Positions 31,397 through 41,006 of a stretch of DNA of 49,706 nucleotides are shown here, piece by piece (position 1 is the stretch's first letter; every line of letters begins with the position of its first letter). The stretch spans positions 1 through 49,706 of the forward strand of contig CAYQBA010000007.1 in assembly GCA_964415605.1 (NCBI GenBank), given 5' to 3'. The notes beneath the pieces were generated by a model, which was not told the DNA's origin, did not search any database, and saw nothing but the letters and a program-made list of their open reading frames with translations. This DNA comes from UCB3 sp964415605 (GTDB lineage Bacteria > Chloroflexota > Anaerolineae > Epilineales > Epilineaceae). The translations under genes and the position numbers were made by a program.

Positions 31397-34141
31397 ATGT
31401 TTCCGACGCGCTCCCGACGATCCCCCCATGGCCAGCCACCCGCTCACCGCGGCTGGGCGCGTGTCGCCGGCGCCGCGCTCCTCGGCACCGGGATCCTCGC
31501 CGCGCTCGCTGTCCGCTCGCTCGTCGCCGACCTGCCCGGCCCCGACGCCCTGGTCACCCGCCGCTCGCCCGACGCCACCAAGATCTACGACCGGCACGGC
31601 GAGCTGCTCTTCGAGGTCCTCGACCCCCGCGCCGGGCGGCGGACGCGCGTGCGGTTGGCCGACCTGCCCGCCCACGTCGTCGGCGCCGTCGTGGCGGTCG
31701 AGGACGCCGGGTACTACCGCCATCCCGGCGTCGACGCGCGCGGCGTGGCCCGCGCGGCGTGGCAGCTGTTGCGCCACCGCCGGATCGTGTCCGGCGGCAG
31801 CACGATCACCCAGCAGCTCGCGCGCGAGCTGCTGATGGATCCGACCGAGCGGTCCGAGCGGTCGGTAAGGCGCAAGCTGCGCGAGATGATCCTGGCGGTG
31901 CGGCTGACGCACGCGTACGGCAAGGACGAGATCCTGGCCATGTACCTCAACGAGGTGTACTTCGGGCAGCTGGCGTACGGCATCGAGGCCGCCGCCCGGA
32001 CCTACTTCGGCAAGCCGGCGCGCGAGCTCGACCTGGCCGAGGCGGCGCTCCTGGCCGGCCTCATCCAATCGCCCGCCGCCTACAACCCGCTCGTCGACGT
32101 CGACGCGGCGCGCGCACGGCAGCGGGTCGTCCTCGACCTCATGGTCCGGCACGGCCGTGCCGGGCGCGACGCCGCCGACCTCGCGGCGGCGGAGCCGCTG
32201 CGCTTCACCGGCGACGGCGCGCCGCTCGTGGCCCCCCACTTCGTTACGTGGGTCCGCGAGCAGCTCGAGGCCCGCTACGGCTCCGAGGCCGTCCACCAGG
32301 GCGGCCTGCATGTCGTCACCTCGCTCGACCTCGACCTCCAGCGGCGCGCCGAGGCCGTCGTCGCCACCCGGATGGCGGAGCTGCGGCGGCCGGCGCCCGG
32401 CAAGCCCGATCACCACGCCACGAGCGCGGCGGTGGTCGCGCTCGATCCGGCCACCGGCCAGGTGCACGCGATGGTCGGCAGCGCCGACTACGCCGACGCC
32501 GCCATCGACGGTGCCGTCAACGTGGCGCTGGCGCGTCGCCAGCCCGGGTCGTCGATCAAGCCGATCACGTACGCGGCCGCGTTCGCCGCCGCGCCGCGCG
32601 CCGTGGCGGACGGGTCCGACCCGCTGCCGTTCACCCCCGCCACCGTCCTCTCCGACGTGCCAACCGCCTTCCTCACCCGCGAGGGCGAGCCCTATCAGCC
32701 GATGAACTACGACCGCATGTGGCACGGGCCGATCAGCCTGCGCCGGGCGCTGGCCACGTCGTCGAACATGGTCGCCGTCAAGGTCCTCGACGCCGTCGGG
32801 CTCGACGCCACGATCGACACGGCGGAGGCGCTGGGCATCACGACGCTCGGCGACCGCGATCGCTACGGCCTGGCCCTGACCCTCGGCGGCGGCGAGGTCC
32901 GGCTCACCGAGCTGACGGCGGCCTTCGCCGGCCTGGCCAACGGCGGCCGCCGCGTGACGCCAAACCCCGTCCTCGCCGTGCTCGACGCCGATGGGTTCCG
33001 GCGGGCGCTGGCGGACGACGGCGCCGGGCTGGCCGCGCTGGGGGGCGTCCGCACCGTGGCCGAGGCGCCGGGCATCGACCCGCGCGTCGCCTGGCTGGTG
33101 ACCGACATCCTCGCCGACGACCAGGCGCGGCTCCCGGCGTTTGGCGAGGGCAGCGTGCTGGCGATCGGCCGGCCGGCGGCCGCCAAGACGGGGACGACGA
33201 CCGACTTCCGCGACAACTGGACGGTCGGCTACACGCCCGACCTGGCCGTCGGCGTTTGGGTCGGCAATGCCGACAACAGCCCGATGGCCTACATCAGCGG
33301 CATCACGGGCGCCGGGCCGATCTGGCACGACGTCATGCAGGCCGCCCACCGCGGCCGGCCCGCCCGACCGTTCGCCCGGCCCGACGGCCTCACGCGCGTC
33401 GAGGTGTGCACGACCAGCGGCCGACTGCCGACCGCCGCCTGCCAGCGCCGCGCACCCGAGTGGTTCGTCGCCGGCACCGCGCCGCGCGCGTTCGACACGA
33501 CCTACCGCGCTGTCGCCGTCGACGCCGCCACCGGGCTGGCCTGGGCCGACGGCTGCGCCGGCCCGCGGGTCGAGCGCGTCTTCCGCCGACTGCCGCCCGA
33601 TGCCCAGGATTGGGGCCGCCAGCACGGCATCCGCCCGCCGCCCGAGACGACGTGCCTGGGGCAGGCGGTCGCCCCGGATCCCGCCGGTCTCGGCGTGGCT
33701 GGGATCGGCCCGGCAGACGACGCCACGATGGCCGATGTCGACGCCGCGGCAAGCGCGGCGGCCGGCGCCGGCGTCGCGGCCGCCGCGACGGGCCATGCCG
33801 GGGACGACGAGCCGGCCGCCGGCCGGCCCGCCCTCGTCATCACCCGCCCGGCACCCCACAGCACCTTCGCCCTCACGCCGCAGCTGCCGGAGCACTTCCA
33901 GCGGATCGAGATCGCCGCCCGCATCAACCGCGACGTGCGCTTCAGCCACGTCCGGCTCGTGGTCGACGGCCAGACGGTGGCGACCGTGCGCCGCCCGCCC
34001 TACCGCACGGTGTGGCCGCTGGCGGCCGGATCGCACACCGTCGAGGCCGTGGGCCTGGCGGCCGACGGGCGCGAGACCCGCAGCCCCGCGGTGCGGTTCA
34101 GCGTCCAGCCCGCGTCCGTGGCCCGCGCGGAGGCCCCATGA
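31397..34141 (+). CDS. pbpC: Penicillin-binding protein 1C
   Basis: 914 residues. One N-terminal membrane helix (about 23-45). The GT51 glycosyltransferase domain (about 58-240) has the catalytic Glu in 'VAVEDAGYYRHPGVD' and 'GGSTITQQLAREL'. The transpeptidase domain (about 300-650) has SxxK in 'PGSSIKPITY', SxN in 'ATSSNMVAVK' and KTG in 'AAKTGTTTDFRDNW'. The C-terminal part includes a Cys pair region and a terminal beta domain typical of PBP1C. It polymerises and cross-links peptidoglycan. It is followed by an alpha-2-macroglobulin gene, the same pairing as pbpC-yfhM in enterobacteria. Confidence 0.94.
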   Translation: MFPTRSRRSPHGQPPAHRGWARVAGAALLGTGILAALAVRSLVADLPGPDALVTRRSPDATKIYDRHGELLFEVLDPRAGRRTRVRLADLPAHVVGAVVAVEDAGYYRHPGVDARGVARAAWQLLRHRRIVSGGSTITQQLARELLMDPTERSERSVRRKLREMILAVRLTHAYGKDEILAMYLNEVYFGQLAYGIEAAARTYFGKPARELDLAEAALLAGLIQSPAAYNPLVDVDAARARQRVVLDLMVRHGRAGRDAADLAAAEPLRFTGDGAPLVAPHFVTWVREQLEARYGSEAVHQGGLHVVTSLDLDLQRRAEAVVATRMAELRRPAPGKPDHHATSAAVVALDPATGQVHAMVGSADYADAAIDGAVNVALARRQPGSSIKPITYAAAFAAAPRAVADGSDPLPFTPATVLSDVPTAFLTREGEPYQPMNYDRMWHGPISLRRALATSSNMVAVKVLDAVGLDATIDTAEALGITTLGDRDRYGLALTLGGGEVRLTELTAAFAGLANGGRRVTPNPVLAVLDADGFRRALADDGAGLAALGGVRTVAEAPGIDPRVAWLVTDILADDQARLPAFGEGSVLAIGRPAAAKTGTTTDFRDNWTVGYTPDLAVGVWVGNADNSPMAYISGITGAGPIWHDVMQAAHRGRPARPFARPDGLTRVEVCTTSGRLPTAACQRRAPEWFVAGTAPRAFDTTYRAVAVDAATGLAWADGCAGPRVERVFRRLPPDAQDWGRQHGIRPPPETTCLGQAVAPDPAGLGVAGIGPADDATMADVDAAASAAAGAGVAAAATGHAGDDEPAAGRPALVITRPAPHSTFALTPQLPEHFQRIEIAARINRDVRFSHVRLVVDGQTVATVRRPPYRTVWPLAAGSHTVEAVGLAADGRETRSPAVRFSVQPASVARAEAP

Positions 34142-34302
34142 TTTCAGCGCGCGCTCGACCGCGCCGGCACCGCACATCCGCGTCCGGGGTCGACGGCGAC
34201 GTCGCCGTCAACCTCGACGGCGCCGTCGACCCCGCCGCCCGCGACCGTCGAACCATCCCCGACCCGCCCGTCCGCCACCGGCCATCCCGAGGAGAAGACC
34301 CC

Positions 34303-37300
34303 ATGTGCACCCACACCCCGATCGGCCCCCGCCGCCGCCCCGGCCGCCCGTTCCGCGGCCTCGCTCTGGCCGCGGCCATCGCGGCGATCCTCACGCCCCT
34401 CGCGGCCTGCGGCCCAAAGGACCGCGTCAACGAGTCGGCGCTCCCGGTCGACGGCGACGGGGTGACGATCGCCAGCCGGCCCGAGCTGCCCGCGCGCGGC
34501 GCGGGCCTGGCGTCGCTGGCCGTGTTCCCGCAGGTCGACACGCCGCTGGCCGTGGCGCAGACCCAGCCCAAGGACGGGGCCGACGGCGTCGCGGTCGGCG
34601 CGGGCGAGGCGCGCGTCGTCGTGCAGTTCAACCACCCGGTCGTCCCGCTCGTGTCGGTCGACGACCAGGCCGGCTTGCCGGCGGCCGCGACCGTCTCGCC
34701 CCGTATCGCCGGCAAGGGGGAGTGGCTCAACACCTCGACCTGGATCCTGACGCCCGACGGCGACCTGCCGCCGGCCACGCGGTTCACCGTCGACGTCGAC
34801 CCGGACCTGACCGACATCCTGGGGGGCAAGCTCGCGCGACCGGTGCGCTTCAGCTTCGTCACCGCCGCGCCGGCGGTGGTGACGACGTACCCCGAGGAGA
34901 ACAGCGTCGAGGCCGGCGCCACGCAGCCCATCACCGTCACGTTCAGCCAGGCCATGGACCACGCGTCGGCCGAGGCCGCCTTCCGCGTCCACCCGTCGGG
35001 CGCGCCCGCGGAGACCGTGCCGGGCACGTTCCGGTGGTCCGGCAACGCCATGGGGTTCCTGCCGGGGCGCGACCTCGCCCGCGACACGTCGCACACCGCC
35101 ACGGTCGCCGCCGGCGCGCGCGCGGCGACCGGCGAGGCCGGGCTGGCGGCCGACTACGCGTGGCGCTTCAAGACCGCACCGCTGCCCAGGCTGATGTCGA
35201 CGACGCCCGCCGACGGGGCCCGCCAGTCCACCCGCCTCCGCCACGAGGCGCTGCGGCTCACCTTCAACACCCCGATGCGCTCCGACGGCGTCACGGTCAC
35301 CGTGCAGCCGACCATCACCCACCTGTCGGCGTACGCATCCGACGGCCGCGATGCCTACGTCGGCGGCGGCTGGCTGGCCTCCACCGCCTACACCGTGACC
35401 GTGAAGGCCGCGTCGACGTCGCGCTTCGGCGACACGCTCGGCGAGGACAGCGTGATCCGCTTCACCACGGCCCAGATCGAGCCGACGCTGTGGCTGAAGA
35501 CCACGGGGCGGTTCAGCGTGTACGACGCGGCCCACCCGCCGCTGGCGTACATCGACACGATCAACGTCGACAGCGCCGAGGTCGCGCTGGCCCGCGTCAA
35601 GCGCAACGACTTCCTGCGGATGACGACGACCAGCAATCGCTGGCAAGCGTGGGACTCCTACCGCCCCACAGAAGGCGACCTCGTCCGCCGGTGGACCGCG
35701 GACACGAAGGCGCCGCTCGACACGCCGCGCCGCATCTCGGTCACGCTCGGGTCGGCGGTGGGCGGGGCCATCGAGCCCGGGCTTTACCACGTCGCCGTCG
35801 AGGCCGACCGCGCCCAGGCCAACCGCGAGAACCGGATGGTCTTCCTTGCCACCGACGTCAACCTGACCCTCAAGCACAGCTGGGACGAGATCCTGGTCTG
35901 GGCGACCGACCTGCGCACCGGCCAGCCGGTCGCCGACCTGCCGATCGACCTCTACGACCAGGACACCGAGCCGCTGGCCAGCGGCCGGACCGACCGCGAC
36001 GGGATCTACCGCGCCAAGGCGGCCGAAAAGGACAGCGACAGCGCGCTCGTCGCGCTCAGCGAGGCCGCGGACGGCCGGATCGTCGCCGCCACCAGCGCCG
36101 AATGGACCGACGGCATCGACCCGTGGGCGTTCAACCTGCCGTACAGCGGCTACCGCCAGGCCCACTACGCCGCGCTGTACACCGACCGGCCGATCTACCG
36201 CACCGGCCAGACGGTGTACTACCGCGGGGTCCTGCGCACCGACGACGACGCGACCTACGCCCTGCCCGACGTCGACGCCGTCTACGTCACGGTGCGCGAC
36301 CCGAACTACGAGGACGTGCTCAAGACCACGCTGCCGGTCAGCGACTTCGGGACGGTGGCCGGCGAGATCCCGCTGGCGCCCGCCGCGCGGCTCGGCGGCT
36401 ACACCATCGACCTGGCGGTGCGCCGGACGGACGACCCCACCGAGTACGACTCGGTGGCCAGCGTCGGCTTCACCGTGGCGGCCTACCGCAAGCCCGAGTT
36501 CCAGGTGGCGGTGACAACCGACAAGCCCGAGTACGCCAACGGCGAGACCGTGAAGGTCACCGCCGACGCCACGTATTTCTTCGGCGGGCCCGTGGCGGAG
36601 GCCACCGTGCAGTGGCGGCTCCTGACCGACGACTACTTCTTCCGGCCGCCCGACGTCGAGGGCTGGTGGGACTGGATCGACTACGACCTGACCGAGCAGC
36701 GCTACTACGACGCCCAGGGCGAGGTCGTGCGCGAGGGCGAGGGCACGCTCGACGCCGACGGCAAGCTGACGTTCGAGATCCCCGCCGACCTCGGCGAGGC
36801 GCCGCTCAGCCAGGTCTTCACCATCGACGTCGAGATCACCGACATCAACCACCAGGCCGTCGCCGGGCGCGCCAGCGCGGTGGTCCACAAGGGCGGCGTC
36901 TACGTCGGGCTGCAGCCCCAGCGCTACGTCAGCCGGCGCGGCGAGCCGGCGGCGTTCGACGTCCTGACCCTCGACCCGCAGGGCAAGCCCGTGGCGGAGC
37001 AGCCCGTCGACCTGGCGTTCCAGCAGCGGACGTGGTACAGCGTCAAGGAGAAGCGCGAGAACGGCGAGTTCTACTGGACGAGCGCCTACACCGACACGCT
37101 GGTCAGCGAGGCGACGGTGACCACGGACGCCAAGGGGGCCGCGACGGCCTCGTTCACCCCCCCGGAAGGCGGCGTGCACCGCCTCGTCGCCGTCGCGCGC
37201 GACGCCGCCGGCAACGAGGTCCGGAGCGCGACCTACGCCTGGATCACGAGCGGCCGCTTCGTCAACTGGCGGCAGGAGAACAACGACCGCGTCGAGCTCG

Positions 37301-40107
37301 TGGCCGACAAGAAGCAGTACGCGGTCGGCGACGTCGCCAGGATCCTCGTGCCCGCCCCGTTCGCCGGCGCCGAGGCGCTCGTGACCGTCGAGCGCGGCAA
37401 GCTCCGCGACGTGCGCCGCATGAGCCTGCCCGGCAACAGCGAGACCATCGAGATCCCGATCCGCCCGGACTACACCCCCAACGTCTACGTGTCGGTGGTG
37501 CTCGTCAAGGGCATCGGCCCCGACAGCCCGTTGCCGCAGCTCAAGCTCGGCTACACCAACCTCCAGGTGTCGACCGCGACCAAGGTCCTCGACATCGCCG
37601 TCCGGCCCGACAAGGACACGCCCTACCGCCCGCGCGAGACCGTGCGGTACGCCATCGACGTCACCGACCACGCCGGCAAGCCCGTCCAGGCCGAGCTTTC
37701 GGCGGCGCTGGTCGACAAGGCGATCCTGTCGCTCCTGCCCGACCCGTCGACGTCGCTCGTCGACGCGTTCTACGGCCAGCGGATGCTCGGCGTCGGCACC
37801 GGCGCGTCGTTGACCGAGCTCGCCGACCGGCTCAACCAGGAGCTCGCGGCCGAGAAGAAGGGCGGCGGCGGCGGGCTGGCGGAAGGCGAGGGGACCGTGC
37901 GGCGGCTGTTCCGCGACACGGCCTACTGGAGCCCGGCGGTCGTCACCGGGCCGGACGGCAAGGCGTCGCTCGAGGTCGAGCTGCCCGACAACCTGACGAC
38001 CTGGAACCTCAACCTGCGCGGCGTCACCGGTGCCGACACGCTGGTGGGCACGGGGGTCAACGAGATCCTGAGCACCCGCCCCGTCCTGGTCCGCCCGGTC
38101 CTCCCGCGCTTCTTCGTCGTCGGCGACACCGCGCAGATCGAGACCGTGGTGAACAACAACAGCGGCGCCGCGGTGGACGTCACGGTCTCGCTCGCGACCA
38201 CCGGCCTGAAGGTCGCCGCTCCCGCGCCGCAGGATCTGTCGATCCCCGACGGCGGCAAGGCCAAGGTCGTCTGGCAGGTCGAGGTGCCCGCCGCGGGCCT
38301 CAACCCGCCGACCGCGCCCGACGCGTTCGGGTCGGTGACCGTGCAGATGGGCGCCACGGGCGGCGGCCACACCGACAGCGCCGAGCTGCAGATCCCGGTC
38401 TACCAGTTCAGCGAGCCGCAGGTGGTGGCCACAGCCGGCGAGGTCGGCGCGGGCGAGACCCGCGTGACCGAGCGGATCCAGCTCCCCGAGCGGGTCGACA
38501 CGTCGCAGGGCAAGCTGTCGGTCCAGCTCGCGCCGTCGCTGGCCGCGGCCAGCATCGCCACGCTCGAGTGGCTGGAGCCGTACCCGGACGAGTGCCCCGC
38601 CAGCGCGATCAACCGCCTGGTGCCGAACGTCGCCACGCTCCTCGCGCTGCAGAAGCTCGACGCGGCGGGCGCGCGGCGGGCGGCACTCAAGACGGCGCTC
38701 GACGCCGACGTGCCGGCCACGCTCCAGAAGCTCTACGCCTGGCAGAACAACGACGGCGGCTGGGCGTGGTGCGGGAACGACGTCAGCAACGCGTGGATCA
38801 CGGCCTACGCGCTGCTGGGGCTGCAGCTCGCGCGCGAGGCGGGCTTCGCGGTGGGCGACGAGACGCGCGCCCGGGCCGGGGACTTCCTGCAGCAGGACCT
38901 CAACCGGGCCGTCGACGTCGAGGAGGGCTGGGACCTCGACCAGCGCACCTTCGTCGTGTGGGTGCTGGCGCGCCAGGACGACGTGCCGGCCAGCCGCGCG
39001 GTGACGCTGTACGAGCGCCGGGCGGGGCTCAAGCTCTATGCCCGCGCGCTCCTGGCGCTGGCGCTGGCCGAGATCGACGCGGCCGGGCAGAAGCAGCGCA
39101 TCGACACGCTCGTGGCGGACCTCGGCGGCAAGGCCGTCGTCAGCGCGACGGGCACCGCCTGGGAGGAGGATGCGCCGAGCTACCGCGACATGAGCACCGA
39201 CCTGCGGACGTCAGCGATCATCGTCATGGCGCTCAGCCAGATCGACCCGGCCAACCCCAACCTCGTCAACGGCGTGCGCTGGCTGATGGCCCAGCGCACC
39301 GAGGACCACTGGCCGACACGGCAGGAGGACGCCTGGGCCGTCCTGGCGTTGACGGCATACATGCAGGCCACCGGCGAGCTCGAGGGCCAGTACACCTACC
39401 ACGTCGAGCTGAACGCCGCCGAGCTGGGCAAGGGCGAGGTGGACGCCGGCAACATCGACGAGCCGGTCAAGCTCGAGGCGCCGGTGGCGGACCTGACGGT
39501 GGGCGGCGCCAACGACCTCGTCCTCCGGCGCGACGGCCGGGGCGTGCTCTACTACGCCACCCACCTGCGGCTGTGGCAGCCCGTCGACGCGCTCGAGCCG
39601 CTCGCGCGCGGGATCATCCTCGGCCGGCAGTACTTCGCGGTAGATCGCAAGACGTTCAAGGCGACCGGCGCGGCCGTCGACACGGCCAGGATCGGCGACG
39701 TCGTCCAGGTGAAGCTGACGCTGATCGCCGAGAACCCGCTGCATTACGTCAAGGTCGAGGATCCGATCCCGGCCGGCTTCGAGATCGTCGACACGTCGCT
39801 GCAGACCACGAGCGCGGCGGCCACCGGCCCGCAGATGGAGGAGGTGGCCGAGGACGGGGAGGCGGTGGAAGACCGGCCGTGGTGGGCACGGTGGTGGTGG
39901 TCGTACTGGGTCGACAGCCAGCTGCTCGACCACAAGGCGGTGCTCCGCGCGTCACGTCTCGACCCCGGCACCTACGAGTACACCTACCTCCTGCGCGCCA
40001 GCACCGCCGGCAACTACCACGCCATCCCGGCAATGGCCGAGCAAGAGAACTTCCCGGAGGTCTTCGGCCGCAGCGCGGGCGGGGTGTTCACGATCACGGG
40101 GGAGTGA
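34303..40107 (+). CDS. Bacterial alpha-2-macroglobulin lipoprotein without thioester motif
   Basis: 1934 residues; ATG 34303 with GAGGAG 9 bases upstream. A lipobox (LAAC, Cys36) predicts a lipid anchor. Big-type beta domains (about 85-385), MG-type domains with 'YTDRPIYRTGQTVYYRG', the bait region and A2M core ('ELPDNLTTWNLNLRGVTG', about 1226), then the alpha/alpha thioester domain (about 1425-1740, 'WQNNDGGWAWCG'). At the thioester site the usual CxEQ is CPAS (Cys1431): the Cys stays but Glu-Gln is lost, so no thioester can form. Probably traps proteases by bait cleavage alone or shields PBP1C repair sites. The C-terminal region contains a Trp-rich loop (WWARWWWSYW). Confidence 0.92.
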   Translation: MCTHTPIGPRRRPGRPFRGLALAAAIAAILTPLAACGPKDRVNESALPVDGDGVTIASRPELPARGAGLASLAVFPQVDTPLAVAQTQPKDGADGVAVGAGEARVVVQFNHPVVPLVSVDDQAGLPAAATVSPRIAGKGEWLNTSTWILTPDGDLPPATRFTVDVDPDLTDILGGKLARPVRFSFVTAAPAVVTTYPEENSVEAGATQPITVTFSQAMDHASAEAAFRVHPSGAPAETVPGTFRWSGNAMGFLPGRDLARDTSHTATVAAGARAATGEAGLAADYAWRFKTAPLPRLMSTTPADGARQSTRLRHEALRLTFNTPMRSDGVTVTVQPTITHLSAYASDGRDAYVGGGWLASTAYTVTVKAASTSRFGDTLGEDSVIRFTTAQIEPTLWLKTTGRFSVYDAAHPPLAYIDTINVDSAEVALARVKRNDFLRMTTTSNRWQAWDSYRPTEGDLVRRWTADTKAPLDTPRRISVTLGSAVGGAIEPGLYHVAVEADRAQANRENRMVFLATDVNLTLKHSWDEILVWATDLRTGQPVADLPIDLYDQDTEPLASGRTDRDGIYRAKAAEKDSDSALVALSEAADGRIVAATSAEWTDGIDPWAFNLPYSGYRQAHYAALYTDRPIYRTGQTVYYRGVLRTDDDATYALPDVDAVYVTVRDPNYEDVLKTTLPVSDFGTVAGEIPLAPAARLGGYTIDLAVRRTDDPTEYDSVASVGFTVAAYRKPEFQVAVTTDKPEYANGETVKVTADATYFFGGPVAEATVQWRLLTDDYFFRPPDVEGWWDWIDYDLTEQRYYDAQGEVVREGEGTLDADGKLTFEIPADLGEAPLSQVFTIDVEITDINHQAVAGRASAVVHKGGVYVGLQPQRYVSRRGEPAAFDVLTLDPQGKPVAEQPVDLAFQQRTWYSVKEKRENGEFYWTSAYTDTLVSEATVTTDAKGAATASFTPPEGGVHRLVAVARDAAGNEVRSATYAWITSGRFVNWRQENNDRVELVADKKQYAVGDVARILVPAPFAGAEALVTVERGKLRDVRRMSLPGNSETIEIPIRPDYTPNVYVSVVLVKGIGPDSPLPQLKLGYTNLQVSTATKVLDIAVRPDKDTPYRPRETVRYAIDVTDHAGKPVQAELSAALVDKAILSLLPDPSTSLVDAFYGQRMLGVGTGASLTELADRLNQELAAEKKGGGGGLAEGEGTVRRLFRDTAYWSPAVVTGPDGKASLEVELPDNLTTWNLNLRGVTGADTLVGTGVNEILSTRPVLVRPVLPRFFVVGDTAQIETVVNNNSGAAVDVTVSLATTGLKVAAPAPQDLSIPDGGKAKVVWQVEVPAAGLNPPTAPDAFGSVTVQMGATGGGHTDSAELQIPVYQFSEPQVVATAGEVGAGETRVTERIQLPERVDTSQGKLSVQLAPSLAAASIATLEWLEPYPDECPASAINRLVPNVATLLALQKLDAAGARRAALKTALDADVPATLQKLYAWQNNDGGWAWCGNDVSNAWITAYALLGLQLAREAGFAVGDETRARAGDFLQQDLNRAVDVEEGWDLDQRTFVVWVLARQDDVPASRAVTLYERRAGLKLYARALLALALAEIDAAGQKQRIDTLVADLGGKAVVSATGTAWEEDAPSYRDMSTDLRTSAIIVMALSQIDPANPNLVNGVRWLMAQRTEDHWPTRQEDAWAVLALTAYMQATGELEGQYTYHVELNAAELGKGEVDAGNIDEPVKLEAPVADLTVGGANDLVLRRDGRGVLYYATHLRLWQPVDALEPLARGIILGRQYFAVDRKTFKATGAAVDTARIGDVVQVKLTLIAENPLHYVKVEDPIPAGFEIVDTSLQTTSAAATGPQMEEVAEDGEAVEDRPWWARWWWSYWVDSQLLDHKAVLRASRLDPGTYEYTYLLRASTAGNYHAIPAMAEQENFPEVFGRSAGGVFTITGE

Positions 40108-40171
40108 CGGGCACGCCGACAGGTGGTGCGCCAGCACGGCGCGGGCTGTCCAGGATTAACGCAGCGCCACT

Positions 40172-40204
40172 AGGCGGCGGGTGGGAGCATCCCCTCCGCC
40201 GCCT
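40172..40204. terminator. Bidirectional hairpin between A2M and DinB-like genes
   Basis: AGGCGGCGG (40172-40180) pairs with CCGCCGCCT (40196-40204), with a further GGG/CCC pairing inside. It lies between the converging ends of the A2M gene and the DinB-like gene. Confidence 0.6.
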
Positions 40205-40257
40205 CGCGACGTCATGCCTGGGGGCCGACGGCGTTCGCGCGTGCCGGCCAGCACGCG

Positions 40258-40770
40258 TCAAAACGGATAGCCGCGCAGTCCCTGCACGCCCTTGAGGGCC
40301 GAGATCTCGCCGGTGTGCGCGAAGTTGTTGCCCAGCAGCATCCCGGTCAGCACGTAACCCATCTTCACGGTCCCGATGCCCATCGCGCTGAGGTCGACGT
40401 CGCGGTCGAGGTCCGCCGGCTGGAGGCTCGCAAGGAACGCGTCGGTGTTGGCGTACACCGCCTGCGCGTACTCGGCCAGGTCTGCCGGCAGGCAGCGAAA
40501 GGCGCGGGCCGCCTCGGTGGTCTGCTGCATCACCATCGGCAGGCCGAGGCGCTGACCCCAGCCGTCCGATACCCAGAGCGGCGGCTGCCCCTGGAGCATG
40601 TTGATCATCCCGTCCTCGGCCTGCAGGATGTGGGCGGCCAGCTCGCCGATGGGATGGGCGGTGCCCGACGGGACGAAGTTGGCCTGCGCCTCGGTGAGGC
40701 CGTCGACGGTGCCTTGATACCACTGGTGGGAGGCATGAAGGGCGGTCTTGAGCAAGGCGATCGAATCCAC
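40258..40770 (-). CDS. DinB-fold protein
   Basis: 170 residues from GTG 40770 (MDSIALLKTALHASHQWYQG), with GAGGAG 6 bases upstream; a start at 40857 would fall on the promoter. It is a four-helix bundle of the DinB/YfiT type: 'TAHPIGELAAHILQAEDGM' and 'LGNNFAHTGEISALKG' hold His residues at the usual metal-ligand positions. The superfamily includes thiol transferases and stress-induced proteins, and the reaction cannot be assigned. It has its own promoter and no functional neighbour. Confidence 0.85.
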   Translation of the reverse strand: MDSIALLKTALHASHQWYQGTVDGLTEAQANFVPSGTAHPIGELAAHILQAEDGMINMLQGQPPLWVSDGWGQRLGLPMVMQQTTEAARAFRCLPADLAEYAQAVYANTDAFLASLQPADLDRDVDLSAMGIGTVKMGYVLTGMLLGNNFAHTGEISALKGVQGLRGYPF

Positions 40771-40828
40771 GGTGCGCTCCTCGGTCGATGTCGGGGGATG
40801 GGGTCGGGCCGGCGCCCGGCGGCGGCAC

Positions 40829-40857
40829 AGGATAGCGAGCGGTCCGACGAGGGTCAA
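40829..40857 (-). promoter_or_regulatory. Promoter of the DinB-like gene
   Basis: Minus strand TTGACC (40857-40852), 17-base spacer, TATCCT (40834-40829), about 58 bases before the GTG. Confidence 0.7.
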
Positions 40858-41006
40858 CTGGCGCCGGCGGCGTCGGGCTCGCGGCGCCGGACGCCGGCCG
40901 GATCGCCCCGGCCGCTCGACGCGATCGACGCGTCGATCCCCGTCGCCCGGCCAAGCCCGTGAAAGCCGAGGGCTGATCGATGCATCCTTGGGGCGGAGGA
41001 CGAAGC

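Noticed and set aside
31759..34302. A frame fused upstream of the alpha-2-macroglobulin gene through pbpC
   Set aside because: It is the +1 shadow of pbpC, rich in Arg and Pro; the lipobox signal and GAGGAG fix the true start at 34303.
34144..38370. A 1408-codon antisense frame over the alpha-2-macroglobulin gene
   Set aside because: High GC content opens the opposite strand by chance. The residues are low in complexity (Arg/Gly/Ala/Val), no domain is recognisable and there is no ribosome site; the + strand gene explains the region.
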